From NCBI GenBank assembly GCA_901457705.2, contig LR590083.2:4092597-4156596 (forward strand): 64,000 nt of DNA. The letters run 5' to 3'. The notes beneath the pieces were generated by a model. That model saw nothing but the letters and a program-made list of their open reading frames with translations, did no database searches and had not been told where the DNA came from. This stretch comes from Beijerinckiaceae bacterium RH AL1. Its GTDB lineage: Bacteria > Pseudomonadota > Alphaproteobacteria > Rhizobiales > Beijerinckiaceae. The position numbers and the translations under genes were made by a program. Of the stretch, positions 1-9,829 are shown in pieces. Each line of letters opens with the position of its first letter. Position 1 is the first letter of the stretch.

Positions 1-118
1 CGGCGAGCCAGTCGACCTTCGCGGGGGCGCCGGCGCGCCAGAGTGCGGCGCGGCGCAGGCCCTGCGCCGCCGCCAGCGCCGCCATCGCCCAGCCGAGGAC
101 CGCGAAGGCGAGCGCCAT
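1..118 (-). CDS. dgcB: DgcB-like dimethylglycine catabolism Fe-S oxidoreductase, N-terminal part only
   Basis: Only about the first 39 codons are in the window; the gene runs off the left edge. The reading frame starts at the ATG at 118, which overlaps the dgcA stop codon as ATGA. It encodes an N-terminal hydrophobic segment (ALAFAVLGWAMAALAAA) followed by RRAALWRAGAPAKVDWLA. From memory, the R-x-G-x-PAKVDWLAG signature is typical of the membrane-associated Fe-S protein DgcB that works with DgcA in dimethylglycine demethylation. The coupled position directly after dgcA supports this. The catalytic part is not visible, so the call rests on the N-terminus and the context. Confidence 0.7.
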   Translation of the reverse strand, partial: MALAFAVLGWAMAALAAAQGLRRAALWRAGAPAKVDWLA

Positions 119-2160
119 CACATGTCCTTGCAGAGCCGGAGCGCGTCGTAGATCGCCGCGTGGATGTTGCGGCCGGTGACGGCATCGCCGATGCGGTACA
201 GTGCGAAGCCGGCGGCGAGATCGAAGGGTTGCGGCTCGCCGCGCAGGATGGCGCCCTGGTCGGTCTGCCCGCGATTGATCGAGCGCGCCTTCAGGCCGCG
301 GTAGAGATCATCGACCGGAAGCGTGCCGTGGTCGACGACCACACGGTCGACGACGCGCTCCTCCTCGGCATCGGTCATCGTGTTGCGCAGCGCCGCGATG
401 AGGCGGTTGCCCTCGGGATAGATCTCGATCAGCTCCATGTTCGGCGTCATCACGACGCCGAGCTTGTAGAGCTCGCGCAAGTGGATCGGCTGATTCGTCG
501 TGCCGACCTCCTCGGCGACCATGCGGTCGTGCGTGGCGATCTCGACGAGGCAGCCGCGCTTGGCGAGCAGCTCGGCGGTGGAAGCTGCGTTGTGCTGGCC
601 CATCTCGTCGTAGAGCAGCACCGAGCCCGTCGGCTCGACGGCGCCCGAGAGCACGTCCCAGGTCGTCACGGCGTGCGCGTCGGCGCCCTTGGCATGGCCG
701 TGCGAGGCGATACCGCCCGTCGCCACGATCACGACGTCGGGCTTCTCCGCAAGGATCGCGTCCTCGGTCGCCTCGGTGCCGAGACGCAGGTCGACACCGA
801 GCTTGGTGACCTGGCCGACCAGCCAGCGCGGGATGCCGGAGAGCGCCTCGCGCCAGCCGGCCTTCGCGGCGATGCCGATCTGGCCGCCCGCGACCTTCGC
901 CTTCTCGAAGAGCACGACGGCGTGGCCGCGTTCGGCGGCGACGCGCGCGGCCTCGAGGCCGGCGGGGCCGGCGCCGACGATCACGACCTTGCGACGCACG
1001 TCAGCCTTGCGGATCACGTGCGGCATGGTCGCCTCGCGCCCCGTAGCGGCGTTCTGGATGCAGAGCGCATCGCCGCCGACGTAGATGCGATCGATGCAGT
1101 AGCCGGCCCCGACGCATTGGCGGATGTCGTCCGCGCGGCCTTCGGAGAGCTTCTTGACGAGGTGCGGATCGGCGATGTGGGCGCGCGTCATCGCCACCAT
1201 GTCGACGTGCCCTTCGGCCACAGCGCGGGCCGCCGTGGCGAGATCGGTCACGCGCTGGGCGTGGAAGACCGGGATGTCGACCTCGCGCTTTATCGCCGAG
1301 GGCAGGAACAGGAATGGCGCCACCGGGAACGACATGTTGGGCAGAGAGATCGCGTGCGCGATGTGGTCGCGCGCCTGGCCGCCGAGCACGTTGAGGAAAT
1401 CGACGACGCCGCGCCGCGCGTACTCGCTGGCGATGGCGAGGCAGTCCTCCTGGCTCAAACCATCCGCGATCATCTCGTCGCCCGACATGCGGATACCGAT
1501 GACGAAGTCGTCGCCGGCCGCCTCGCGCATCGCCTCCAGCACCTCGATGCCGAAGCGCATGCGGTTCTCGAGCGAGCCGCCGTACTTGTCGCTGCGCTGG
1601 TTGACCGAGGGCGACCAGAACTGGTCGATCAGATGGCCGTGCGCCGCCGAGACCTCGCAACCGTCGAGACCGCCCTCGCGGCAGCGCCGCGCGGCGGCGG
1701 CGAAGCTCGCGATCACGCGGGCGATGTCCTCGTCCTCCATCTCCTTGGGGATGGTGCGCGACGCCGGCTCGCGGCGCGGCGAGGGCGCGACGGTCGGAAA
1801 CCAGTTCTCGGTGTCCCACTTGGTGCGGCGGCCCATGTGGGTCAGCTGGATCATCAGCTTGGCGCCGTGGCGGTGCACGCGCTCGGAGAACTCCCGGAAG
1901 AACGGCACGACGCTGTCGTCGGCGACGGAGATCTGGTTCCATGGCGCGGCGGGGCTGTCGGGCGCCACAGACGACGAGCCGCCGAACATGGTGAGGCCGA
2001 TGCCGCCCTTGGCCTTCTCCTCGTGGTAGAGCTGGTAGCGCTCCTGCGGCTTGCCGTCCTTGCCGTAGCCCGGCGCGTGGCTCGTTGACATGATCCGGTT
2101 GCGGATCGTCAGGCCCTTGATCTGGAGCGGCTTCAGCAGGGCGTCGGCGTTGGCGATCAT
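118..2160 (-). CDS. dgcA: DgcA-like NADH:flavin oxidoreductase, dimethylglycine demethylation
   Basis: The protein has 680 residues. An old-yellow-enzyme TIM barrel (about 1-370, with the HGHLIDQFWSPSVNQRSDKYGG motif region) is followed by an FAD/NAD(P)-binding domain (KVVIVGAGPAGLEAARVAAERG). This is the architecture of trimethylamine dehydrogenase and DgcA. It is expected to take dimethylglycine to sarcosine together with DgcB. The iron-sulfur loop reads C-x5-C-x11-C, so one Cys of the classical four-Cys motif is replaced. I chose the ATG at 2160, which has GGAG just upstream; the open frame continues further upstream only as a shadow of gbcB. It lies 56 bp after gbcB and overlaps dgcB by 4 bp, so the genes are probably co-transcribed. 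Stachydrine demethylase is a close alternative, but the gbc and sox neighbours favour dimethylglycine. Confidence 0.88.
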   Translation of the reverse strand: MIANADALLKPLQIKGLTIRNRIMSTSHAPGYGKDGKPQERYQLYHEEKAKGGIGLTMFGGSSSVAPDSPAAPWNQISVADDSVVPFFREFSERVHRHGAKLMIQLTHMGRRTKWDTENWFPTVAPSPRREPASRTIPKEMEDEDIARVIASFAAAARRCREGGLDGCEVSAAHGHLIDQFWSPSVNQRSDKYGGSLENRMRFGIEVLEAMREAAGDDFVIGIRMSGDEMIADGLSQEDCLAIASEYARRGVVDFLNVLGGQARDHIAHAISLPNMSFPVAPFLFLPSAIKREVDIPVFHAQRVTDLATAARAVAEGHVDMVAMTRAHIADPHLVKKLSEGRADDIRQCVGAGYCIDRIYVGGDALCIQNAATGREATMPHVIRKADVRRKVVIVGAGPAGLEAARVAAERGHAVVLFEKAKVAGGQIGIAAKAGWREALSGIPRWLVGQVTKLGVDLRLGTEATEDAILAEKPDVVIVATGGIASHGHAKGADAHAVTTWDVLSGAVEPTGSVLLYDEMGQHNAASTAELLAKRGCLVEIATHDRMVAEEVGTTNQPIHLRELYKLGVVMTPNMELIEIYPEGNRLIAALRNTMTDAEEERVVDRVVVDHGTLPVDDLYRGLKARSINRGQTDQGAILRGEPQPFDLAAGFALYRIGDAVTGRNIHAAIYDALRLCKDM

Positions 2161-2216
2161 TCTCCGGCCTCGAGGCTGGATGGTGGGCGTTGCTCCCCGT
2201 CGCGCGGGAAGGACGT

Positions 2217-3323
2217 TTAGCGGTCGACGACGAGGTCGCTCGTCGGCTTGGAGCAGCAGAGCAGGGCCATGCCGGCGTCGATCTCGCGCTGGCGGATGCC
2301 GCCGGCCGGCGTCATCGCCACCGTGCCGGAGACGAGCTTCGACTTGCAGGTGCCGCACATGCCCTTGGTGCAGGAGGATGGCAGCCGCAGCCCGGCCTTG
2401 CGCGCGGCCTCCAGCACCGTCGTATCGGCCGGCACCTCGAGCACGCGGCGGGTCTTGGCGAAGTCGACGCGATAGGTGACCACGCTGGGTGCGGGCGCGG
2501 CCTCGAGCACGTCGCTGGCGGCCTGCTCGGCCTGCGGCAGCGCGCCGAAGTCGAAGCTCTCCTCGTGGTGACGCGCCATGTCGAACCCGGCGGCGGCGAG
2601 CATCGCGCGGACGGCGGCCATGTAGGGCGCCGGGCCGCAGACGAAGCACTCGCGCTCCATGAAGTCGGGCACGGCCGCACGCAGCTTGTCGATGTCGAGG
2701 CGGCCCGTCGGACCGCGACCGTGCTGGCCATCCTCGCAGATCGCGACGAAGCGGAAGCCTGCGTCCTGCCGCGCCATCGTCTCGAGCTCGACCGCGAAGA
2801 TGATGTCCTTCGGCGAGCGCGCCGAATGGATGAAGGCGATGTCGCGCCCTTGGCCGAGATCGAAGTAGGTGCGCGCCATCGACATCGACGGCGTGATGCC
2901 GCTACCGCCCGACAGGAACAGGAACTTCGACGCCGGAAAATGGAAGCACGAGAACTCGCCCATCGGGCCCAGCGCGCGGACCGCGTCACCTGGTTTCAGG
3001 TTGTCGTGCAGCCAGTTCGAGACCGGACCATCGGCGACGCGCTTGACGGTGATCGACACCGCGTTCGGCCGCGTCGGCGCCGAGGCGAGCGTGTAGCAGC
3101 GGTTCACCGTCTCGCCGCCGATCTCGAAGGCGAAGGTCATGAACTGGCCGGGCCGATAGACGAAGCGGCGCGGCGTCTGCGGGCTGAAGACGAAGGTGCG
3201 CACGTCGTGCGTCTCGTCGCGCACGGCGCGGCAGACGAGCACGTCGTCCTCGTCGGCGTCCCACGTCGCCGAGGCCGCGAGGAGCGCCGCCGCGGGATCG
3301 CTGCGCAGCGTATCGAGGCCCAT
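2217..3323 (-). CDS. gbcB: GbcB, ferredoxin reductase subunit of glycine betaine monooxygenase
   Basis: The protein has 368 residues. An FAD-binding reductase domain (RFVYRPGQFMTF, then RCYTLAS) is followed by an NAD-binding domain (FLSGGSGITPSMSM). A C-terminal plant-type 2Fe-2S ferredoxin domain has the cysteine pattern SSCTKGMCGTCKS plus a later LLCC. It would pass electrons from NAD(P)H to the Rieske oxygenase GbcA, which demethylates glycine betaine to dimethylglycine. The ATG at 3323 comes 2 bp after the gbcA stop, so the two subunits are almost certainly co-translated. The length and domain order are normal for the family. Confidence 0.92.
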   Translation of the reverse strand: MGLDTLRSDPAAALLAASATWDADEDDVLVCRAVRDETHDVRTFVFSPQTPRRFVYRPGQFMTFAFEIGGETVNRCYTLASAPTRPNAVSITVKRVADGPVSNWLHDNLKPGDAVRALGPMGEFSCFHFPASKFLFLSGGSGITPSMSMARTYFDLGQGRDIAFIHSARSPKDIIFAVELETMARQDAGFRFVAICEDGQHGRGPTGRLDIDKLRAAVPDFMERECFVCGPAPYMAAVRAMLAAAGFDMARHHEESFDFGALPQAEQAASDVLEAAPAPSVVTYRVDFAKTRRVLEVPADTTVLEAARKAGLRLPSSCTKGMCGTCKSKLVSGTVAMTPAGGIRQREIDAGMALLCCSKPTSDLVVDR

Positions 3324-3325
3324 GG

Positions 3326-4585
3326 CTACCGCCCGACGTACTGGGCCATGCGGCCCACGTACCAGTTGCAGAATTTTTCGACGAGCATCTCGGTGTTCGG
3401 CGAGTAGGGGCCGGGCTCGTAGGCGTCGCTGCGCACGCCCGCCTGGCAATAGCCGACGAGCTCCGAATCCTGGTCGTTCGTCGCCTCCCAGACGCTGGTC
3501 AGGTTCTCGCGGTCGTAGTCGACGCCCTCGACCGCGTCCTTGTGGACGAGCCACTTGGTGCGCAGCAGCGAGCGCTCGGCGTCGAGCGGCAGCACCGAGA
3601 AGGTCACGATGTGGTCGGCGAAGAAATGGTGCCAGGAGTTGGGTTGTGTCCAAACCGACAGGGCGCCCTGCTTCGCCGTGTCGAAAGCGCCGAGCAGCTT
3701 CCTGCAGGCCGCCTTGGTGTCGAGCGTGTGCGACTCGCCCTCGCCGTCGAGCGGCAGGCGCTCGGCGCGGAACGCGGTGATCATCGTGTCGAGCTCGTCG
3801 ACCTCGCGCGACGGCAGGCCGTCGCGCTCCCATTCGACGTGCCGTTCCTTCAGCAGGCAGCCGTAGCGCTCGGCATTGGCGCGGTCGATCTCGTCCATCT
3901 CCTCCGGCGCGAAGCCGAAGCCGTAGGCGAAGAGAGGGACGGTCAGCTCGGGATGGTTCGCGTTGCAATGGTAGCACTCGCGATTGTTCTCCATCGTGAG
4001 CTTCCAGTTGCCCGGCTCGATGATGTCCTTCTGATAGGCGACCTTGCAGTCCGCGATCCGATGCGGCGCGATGTACGGCCCGAGCGTCGCGGCCATGCGA
4101 TCGAAGTCGGCCGGCGGCTCGGCGGCGAGGCAGACGAACAGCAGCCCTTCGAGCGAGCGGATATGCACCGGCTTCAGCCCGCGGCAGCCGCGATCGAACC
4201 CCGGCCCCATGTGCTCGGCGTGCAGGAGCTGGCCGGTGAGATCGTAGGTCCAGGAATGATAGCGGCATACGAGGTTGCCGACGGTCGACTTCTCGTCGTG
4301 CACGAGGCGCGCACCACGATGACGGCAGACGTTGTGAAAGGCGCGGATCTCGTTGTCGTCGTCGCGGACGATGGCAATCGAGTCCTTGCCGATCTCGACG
4401 ACGTAGACGTCGCCGGGCTCGGGCACGTCGGGCGCGACGCCGACGTAGATCCAGTGCTGGCCGAAGATGACGCGCATGTCGGCGTCGAAGACCTCGGGGC
4501 TGAGGTAGAACGGCGCCTCGAGCGTGAAGCCCTTGCGGCGCTCGCGAACGAGGCGCTGGAGCGGCGTCGTCGGAAAGTCGAGCAT
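3326..4585 (-). CDS. gbcA: GbcA, Rieske oxygenase subunit of glycine betaine monooxygenase
   Basis: The protein has 419 residues, a normal length for an alpha subunit of a ring-hydroxylating-type oxygenase. The Rieske 2Fe-2S motif is clear: C87-x-H89 and C107-x2-H110. The C-terminal catalytic domain contains the mononuclear-iron region ENNRECYHCNANHPEL. This subfamily oxidatively demethylates glycine betaine to dimethylglycine and formaldehyde, using GbcB as electron donor. It lies 31 bp after sdaA and 2 bp before gbcB, inside the long minus-strand run of betaine catabolic genes. A stachydrine demethylase is the main alternative; the complete dgc and sox set downstream and upstream favours betaine. 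Confidence 0.92.
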   Translation of the reverse strand: MLDFPTTPLQRLVRERRKGFTLEAPFYLSPEVFDADMRVIFGQHWIYVGVAPDVPEPGDVYVVEIGKDSIAIVRDDDNEIRAFHNVCRHRGARLVHDEKSTVGNLVCRYHSWTYDLTGQLLHAEHMGPGFDRGCRGLKPVHIRSLEGLLFVCLAAEPPADFDRMAATLGPYIAPHRIADCKVAYQKDIIEPGNWKLTMENNRECYHCNANHPELTVPLFAYGFGFAPEEMDEIDRANAERYGCLLKERHVEWERDGLPSREVDELDTMITAFRAERLPLDGEGESHTLDTKAACRKLLGAFDTAKQGALSVWTQPNSWHHFFADHIVTFSVLPLDAERSLLRTKWLVHKDAVEGVDYDRENLTSVWEATNDQDSELVGYCQAGVRSDAYEPGPYSPNTEMLVEKFCNWYVGRMAQYVGR

Positions 4586-4616
4586 CCCTGTCCCCTATCC
4601 CTTCGCTCTTCTCGCC

Positions 4617-5966
4617 TCAGCAGGCCGCCACGTTGACGGCGAGGCCGCCCTGCGAGGTTTCCTTGTATTTCGTCTGCATGTCGGCGCCGGTCTGCCGCAT
4701 CGTCTCGATCACCTCGTCGAGCGACACGCGGTGCGTGCCGTCGCCGTGCAGCGACAGGGAGGCCGCGACGACCGCCTTGTTGGCGCCGACGGCGTTGCGC
4801 TCGATGCACGGAATCTGGACGAGACCGCCGACGGGATCGCAGGACAATCCGAGATGATGCTCCATGGCGATCTCGGCGGCGTTGGTGATCTGCTCGGACG
4901 AGCCGCCGAGCGCCGCCGCAAGCCCCGCCGCCGCCATTGCCGCCGCCGAGCCGACCTCGCCCTGGCAGCCGACCTCGGCGCCGGAGATCGAGGCGCGGTT
5001 CTTGATGATCGCGCCGATCGCGGTCGCGGTGAGCAGGAAGGTGCGCGCGGTCTCCGGCGACCATTCCGGGCAGAAGTCCCGCACGTAGCGCAACACGGCC
5101 GGCACGATGCCGGCGGCCCCGTTGGTCGGCGCCGTCACGACGCGGCCGCCGGCCGCGTTCTCCTCGTTGACGGCAAGCGCGTAGAGGCTGATCCAGTCGA
5201 CCACCTCGTGCGCCGGCCGCATGTTCCAGGTCTTGCGCGAGGAGAGCGAGTCGTAGAGGCCCTTGGCGCGGCGGCGCACCTTGAGGCCGCCCGGCAGCTG
5301 CCCTTCCATGCGCAGGCCGCGGTCGATGCACGCGAACATCGTGGCGATGATCTCGTCGAGCCCGCGCTCGATCTCGGCCGGCGGGCGCAGCGCGCACTCG
5401 TTCGCCATCTGAATCTCGGCGATCGTGCGCTGCGCGCGCTTCGAGGCGGCGAGCAGGTGTGCGGCGGTCTCGAACGGCTCCGGCTCGGCGACCTGCGGCT
5501 CGCGTCCCTCGTTCTGCGGCTCGACGACGAAGCCGCCGCCGATGGAATAGAACAGGGATTCATCGATCATCGCGCCGTCGTCGGCATAGGCGCGGAAGCG
5601 CATGCCGTTGGTGTGACGGGACAACAGCTCCTTCACATTGAAGGTCAGGTCGGTCGCGGGATCGAAGCGCGGTCCGGCGTTCAGCCCGATGCGCTTCGAT
5701 TCCCGCAGCCGCAGGACATACTCGGCCACGAGGTCCGGATCGACAGTCGCCGGCTCGTGGCCGAGGAGGCCGAGGAAGATCGCCGTGTCTGTGCCGTGGC
5801 CGCGCCCGGTCCAGGCGAGCGAGCCGAACACTTCTGCGCTGACGCGCGCCGCGCGCGGCCACCCGAGCACACGTTCGCGATAGCGCCGCGCCGCCACCAT
5901 CGGGCCCACGGTGTGCGAGCTCGAAGGACCGATCCCGATCTTGAAGAGATCGAAGGCGCTGATCAT
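4617..5966 (-). CDS. sdaA: L-serine ammonia-lyase, single-chain Fe-S type
   Basis: The protein has 449 residues and converts L-serine to pyruvate and ammonia with a 4Fe-4S cluster. The N-terminal [15 protein letters not shown] motif is typical of the family. Cysteines suited to cluster binding occur in VGCQGEVGS and [14 protein letters not shown]. The protein ends in Cys, as in bacterial enzymes where the C-terminal Cys sits in the active site. The start ATG at 5966 overlaps the soxG stop as ATGA. Its place between the sarcosine oxidase and betaine monooxygenase genes suggests that glycine made from betaine is sent through serine to pyruvate. A glyA gene needed for glycine to serine is not in this window. 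Confidence 0.92.
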   Translation of the reverse strand: MISAFDLFKIGIGPSSSHTVGPMVAARRYRERVLGWPRAARVSAEVFGSLAWTGRGHGTDTAIFLGLLGHEPATVDPDLVAEYVLRLRESKRIGLNAGPRFDPATDLTFNVKELLSRHTNGMRFRAYADDGAMIDESLFYSIGGGFVVEPQNEGREPQVAEPEPFETAAHLLAASKRAQRTIAEIQMANECALRPPAEIERGLDEIIATMFACIDRGLRMEGQLPGGLKVRRRAKGLYDSLSSRKTWNMRPAHEVVDWISLYALAVNEENAAGGRVVTAPTNGAAGIVPAVLRYVRDFCPEWSPETARTFLLTATAIGAIIKNRASISGAEVGCQGEVGSAAAMAAAGLAAALGGSSEQITNAAEIAMEHHLGLSCDPVGGLVQIPCIERNAVGANKAVVAASLSLHGDGTHRVSLDEVIETMRQTGADMQTKYKETSQGGLAVNVAAC

Positions 5967-6553
5967 CGCGTGGCAAGCCCCAGTCCGGCGACGGCTTCGT
6001 GCAGGAAGCCGTGCACGTAGGTGGCGAACGAACGCCAGGTCTCGATGCGGTACGTTGGTGCGGCGCCGGCGCGGATCAGCACGATCTCGGCCTTGCCGAG
6101 CAGCGTGCGCGTCGCGGTCCCGGCCGGGAAGGCGATGTCGGAGAGGTCGAGCGGGCAGCCGGCGTTGAGCGCGGCGGCGGTGCCGGGGCCTCTGATCTCG
6201 AGGCCGACGTTGCGATGCGAGACGTCGACCAAGGAATGCGCGACGTTGCCGAGCGCGCGCTCCAGCTCCACCTCCGCGCTCTCGAGCTGGTCGGCAGGCG
6301 CGCCGATCAGCCACTCGTCGGGGCCGAGGCGGACCGACCAGCGCTCGTCGGCGACGGCGATCGTGTTCAGCTTCTGGTCGATCGGGAAGCCGGCGACCGT
6401 GCCGACCGGCGCATCGCCGGTCGGGCGCAGACGTAGCGAGAAGCGCGTCATCGGCTCGAGCACCGAGATCGCGATGCCGCCCGCCGCCACCTGCTCGCGC
6501 GGCTTTCCGGCAAGGGGGCCGAAGCGCCTGGCGATGCGCGCCACCTCAAGCAT
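5963..6553 (-). CDS. soxG: Sarcosine oxidase gamma subunit
   Basis: The protein has 196 residues and matches the small gamma subunit of heterotetrameric sarcosine oxidase (motifs RLGPDEWLIGAP and DVSHRNVGLEI). This subunit resembles the tetrahydrofolate-binding GcvT fold and completes the SoxBDAG complex, which oxidises sarcosine to glycine, H2O2 and a one-carbon unit carried on folate. I chose the ATG at 6553 (MLEVARIARR). It overlaps the soxA end by 8 bp, and the stop overlaps the sdaA start by 4 bp. An ATG seven codons upstream is possible but lies deeper inside soxA. Confidence 0.9.
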   Translation of the reverse strand: MLEVARIARRFGPLAGKPREQVAAGGIAISVLEPMTRFSLRLRPTGDAPVGTVAGFPIDQKLNTIAVADERWSVRLGPDEWLIGAPADQLESAEVELERALGNVAHSLVDVSHRNVGLEIRGPGTAAALNAGCPLDLSDIAFPAGTATRTLLGKAEIVLIRAGAAPTYRIETWRSFATYVHGFLHEAVAGLGLATR

Positions 6554-9529
6554 GGATCCGCTCCCCCTTGGCATCGAAGAACACCGGCTCCACCACCTTT
6601 ACTTCGGCAAAGCCCTGCATCGTCGTGACGTAGAGTGTGTCGCCGAGCCGCCGCCGTCCATCCGCGACCAGCGCCATGGCGATCGAGCGACCGCAGTTCG
6701 CGCTCCAGTAGCTCGAGGTCACGTGGCCGAGCATCGGCATCGGGATCGCGCCCTTGTCGGAGACGACGACCTGCGCGCCCTCGTCGAGCACGAGCTTGGG
6801 ATCGTCGGTTTGGAACCCGACGAGCTGCTTGCGGCCGGCCGCGACGAGGTCGACGCGGGCGAGCGAGCGCTTGCCGACGAAGTCCACCTTCGACTTGGCG
6901 ATCATGCCGCCCAGGCCGAGGTCGTCCGGCGTCACCGTGCCGTCGGTCTCCTGCCCGACGATGATGAAGCCCTTCTCGGCGCGCAGCACGTGCATCGTCT
7001 CCGTCCCATAGGGCGTGATGCCGTAAGGCTGGCCGGCGGCCATCACCGCCTCCCAGATCGCGCGGCCGTAGTCGGCCGGCACGTTGATCTCGTAGCCGGC
7101 CTCGCCGGTGAACGAGACGCGGAACAGGCGGCAAGGCACGCCGTGGATGTGCCCGAGGCGCATCGCCATGTGCGGGAACGCCTCGGGCGACAGGTCGATG
7201 TCGTCGATCAACGGGGCAATCGTCTCGCGACCCGCGGACCCTGCACCGCGATCACCGCCCACTGCTCCGTCGTCGAGGTGAGGTGCACGTCGAGGTCGGG
7301 CCACTCGGTCTGGAGGTAGTCCTCCATGTGCGCGAGAACGCGCGGCGCGCCGCCGGTGGTGGTCGTCACGTGGAAGCGGTCCAACGCGACTCGGGCGACG
7401 ACGCCGTCGTCGAGCACGTAGCCGTCCTCCTTCAGCATCAGGCCGTAGCGGCAGCGGCCGGGCTCGAGCTTCAGCCAGGCGTTGATGTAGAGGCGGTTCA
7501 TGAACTCGGCGGCGTCGCGGCCGACCACCTCGATCTTGCCGAGCGTCGAGGCGTCGAAGATGCCGACGGACTCGCGCACCGCCTTGCACTCGCGCGCCAC
7601 CGCCGCGTGCCGGTCCTCGCCGGGCCGCGGGAAGTACCAGGCGCGACGCCACAGGGCGACGTTCTCGAACGCGGCGCCGTGCTCGACGGCCCATTCGTGG
7701 ATCGGCGTCGTGCGGATCGGGTCGAACAGCGCGTCGCGCGCCGGGCCGACCAGCGCCCCGAAGGTCACCGGCGTATAGGGCGGCCGGAAGGTCGTCGTGC
7801 CGACGGCGGGGATCGGCTTGTCGAGCGTGGCACCGATGATGCCGAGCGCGTTCATGTTCGACGTCTTGCCCTGGTCGGTCGCCATGCCCGTCGTCGTGTA
7901 GCGCTTGACGTGCTCCACCGAGTGGAAACCTTCGCTCACCGCGAGCTTGATGTCCTTGGCGGTCACGTCGTTCTGAAAGTCGACGAAGGCGCGCACCTTG
8001 CTCGGCCGGGCATCGGTCGGCATCGCGCGTACCGGCTTGAAGCCGGTCGCCGTGGCGCTGGCCTCGAAGCGGCGCGTGCGGTGGGTGCCCGCGGCCTTCG
8101 TGCCGGCGGCAAAGCCTTCCTCGAGGCAGGCGGCGAGATCGTAGGTGCCGTTCGCGGCGCCTGCCGAGGCTTCGGCCTGCGCCGAGGTGCCGGGCACGAA
8201 CGCGTCGCGCGCCACTTCGTAGCGCAGCTTCCCGCGCGACTGCGAGAAGAGGTGCACGGCCGGCGTCCAGCCGCCGGACATGCCGACGGCGTCGCACGGC
8301 AGCGTCCGCTTGGCGCCGATGCGCCCGTCCGCAGTCGGCGCAACGACGAGGCCGCGAACCCGCTTGCGGCCGAGCGCGCGGATGATCGTGTGGCCGGTCA
8401 GCACCGTGCAGCCGAGGCCGCGAAGATGCGCGAGCTCGGGTCCGCATTCCGCCTCGCTGCGATAGTCGACGAGCGTCACGTTGAGGCCGGCGGCCCTCGC
8501 GTCCGCAGCGGCGGTGTAGGCCGAGGCGCCGCTGGTCGCGAAGACGATGCGGCGACCGGGCGCAACGGCGTAGCGGTTGACGAAGGCGCGAAGGCTTTCC
8601 GCCAGCATGATGCCGGGACGGTCGTTGTCGGCAAAGACGAGCGGCCGCTCATGCGCGCCTTGCGCGAGCACGACCTGGCCGGCGCGGACCTGCCAGAGGC
8701 GCTCGCGCGGCATGCCCTTCGGCGGCTCGGCGATATGGTCGCTGACCCGCTCGGTCATCGCGACGTGGTTGTGGTTGTAGTAGCCGAACACCGTGGTGCG
8801 CGGCAGGAAGATGACGTTCTCGCGCGCGTCGAGCGTGGCGACCGCGTCCTCGACCCAGGCCATCGCCGGCTTGCCGTCGATCGTCTCCTCGCGCGCGTTG
8901 AGGAGCGAGCCGCCGGGCGCCTCGCCCTCGTCGGCAAGGATTACACGCGCGCCGGTCTCCGAGGCGGCGAGGGCCGCGGCGAGGCCGGCCGGCCCGGCGC
9001 CGACGACCAGCACGTCGCAATGCGCGTGGCGATTGGCGTAGCGGTCGGCATCCGGCACCGCGGGCGCCTTGCCGAGGCCTGCGGCGGCGCGGATGAACGG
9101 CTCGTAGACGCGATCCCAGAAGGAGCGCGGCCACATGAAGGTCTTGTAGTAGAAGCCCGCCACGAAGATCGGCGACAGGAGATCGTTCACGGCGCCGACG
9201 TCGAAGTCGAGCGACGGCCAGTGGTTCTGCGAGGCGGTCTTCAGGCCTTCGGTCGCAGCGACCACCGACGCGCGGTTGTTGGGATCCACACGGCCGGGGC
9301 CGCGGTCGACCGAGAGCAGCGCGGAGGGCTCGTCCGAGCCGTGGCTCATGATCCCGCGCGGGCGATGATACTTGAACGAGCGCCCGACGAGGTGGATGCC
9401 GTTGGCGAGCAAAGCCGAGGCGAGGGTGTCGCCGGCATAGCCCTCGATCGTGCGGCCGTTGAACGAGAAGCTGACCGGCTTGTCGCGATCGATGCGCGCG
9501 GCGTGCTCGAGGCGGAAGGGCTGGGCCAT
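6546..9529 (-). pseudogene. soxA: Sarcosine oxidase alpha subunit, interrupted by one apparent 1-bp deletion
   Basis: The 5' frame starts at ATG 9529 and encodes a 2Fe-2S-like N-terminal domain (FNGRTIEGYAGDTLASALLA) and an FAD/NAD domain (DVLVVGAGPAGLAAALAA). It also encodes most of the aminomethyltransferase-like domain, up to WAVIAVQGPR. It then shifts out of frame and stops at 7208. The C-terminal coding resumes in another frame (RETIAPLIDDIDLS) to the stop at 6546. One base is missing near 7229-7231 in a G run; restoring a G gives QGPRGRETIAP and a 994-residue protein, the normal family length. The start overlaps the soxD stop (ATGA) and the end overlaps soxG. This is either a true frameshift or an assembly error. 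Confidence 0.88.
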
Positions 9530-9818
9530 CAGTTCGCCTCCACCGTGTCCGCCGACGGCCTCGCGCCCATCGGATAAGTCTCGAGGAAGCGGTCGGTCGT
9601 CGTGTCGCGGCGCGCGTTGAACCAGCGGGCGCAGCCGTGCGCGTGGATCCAGCGCTCGGCATGCACGCGCGCGGGTTGGCGCGCACGAACAGGTACTCGG
9701 ACCAGCTCGCGTCGTCGATCTCGGCCGGCGTCTCGGGACGCGCGATATGCGCCTGGCCGCCGCAGCGGAACTCGGTCTCGGGGCGCGGGCCGCACCAGGG
9801 GCAAGCGATCAGCAGCAT
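9529..9818 (-). pseudogene. soxD: Sarcosine oxidase delta subunit, interrupted by one apparent 1-bp deletion
   Basis: The frame starts at ATG 9818 as MLLIACPWCGPRPETEFRCG, with the C-x2-C zinc ligands of SoxD, and runs to FVRANPR. The remaining signature HAERWIHAHGCARWFNARRD, which holds the other zinc ligands, is in a different frame ending at 9529. A single missing G near 9665-9675 would give NPRGVHAERW and a 96-residue protein, the usual SoxD size. SoxD is the small zinc subunit of heterotetrameric sarcosine oxidase. It lies 11 bp after soxB and overlaps soxA by 4 bp. With soxA, this is the second one-base loss within 2.5 kb. Confidence 0.87.
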
Positions 9819-9829
9819 GATGGCCCTCC

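Noticed and set aside
43-2088. 681-codon open frame on the plus strand opposite dgcA
   Set aside because: It is the complementary-frame shadow of dgcA in GC-rich DNA; its Arg/Ala/Asp-rich composition has no domain.
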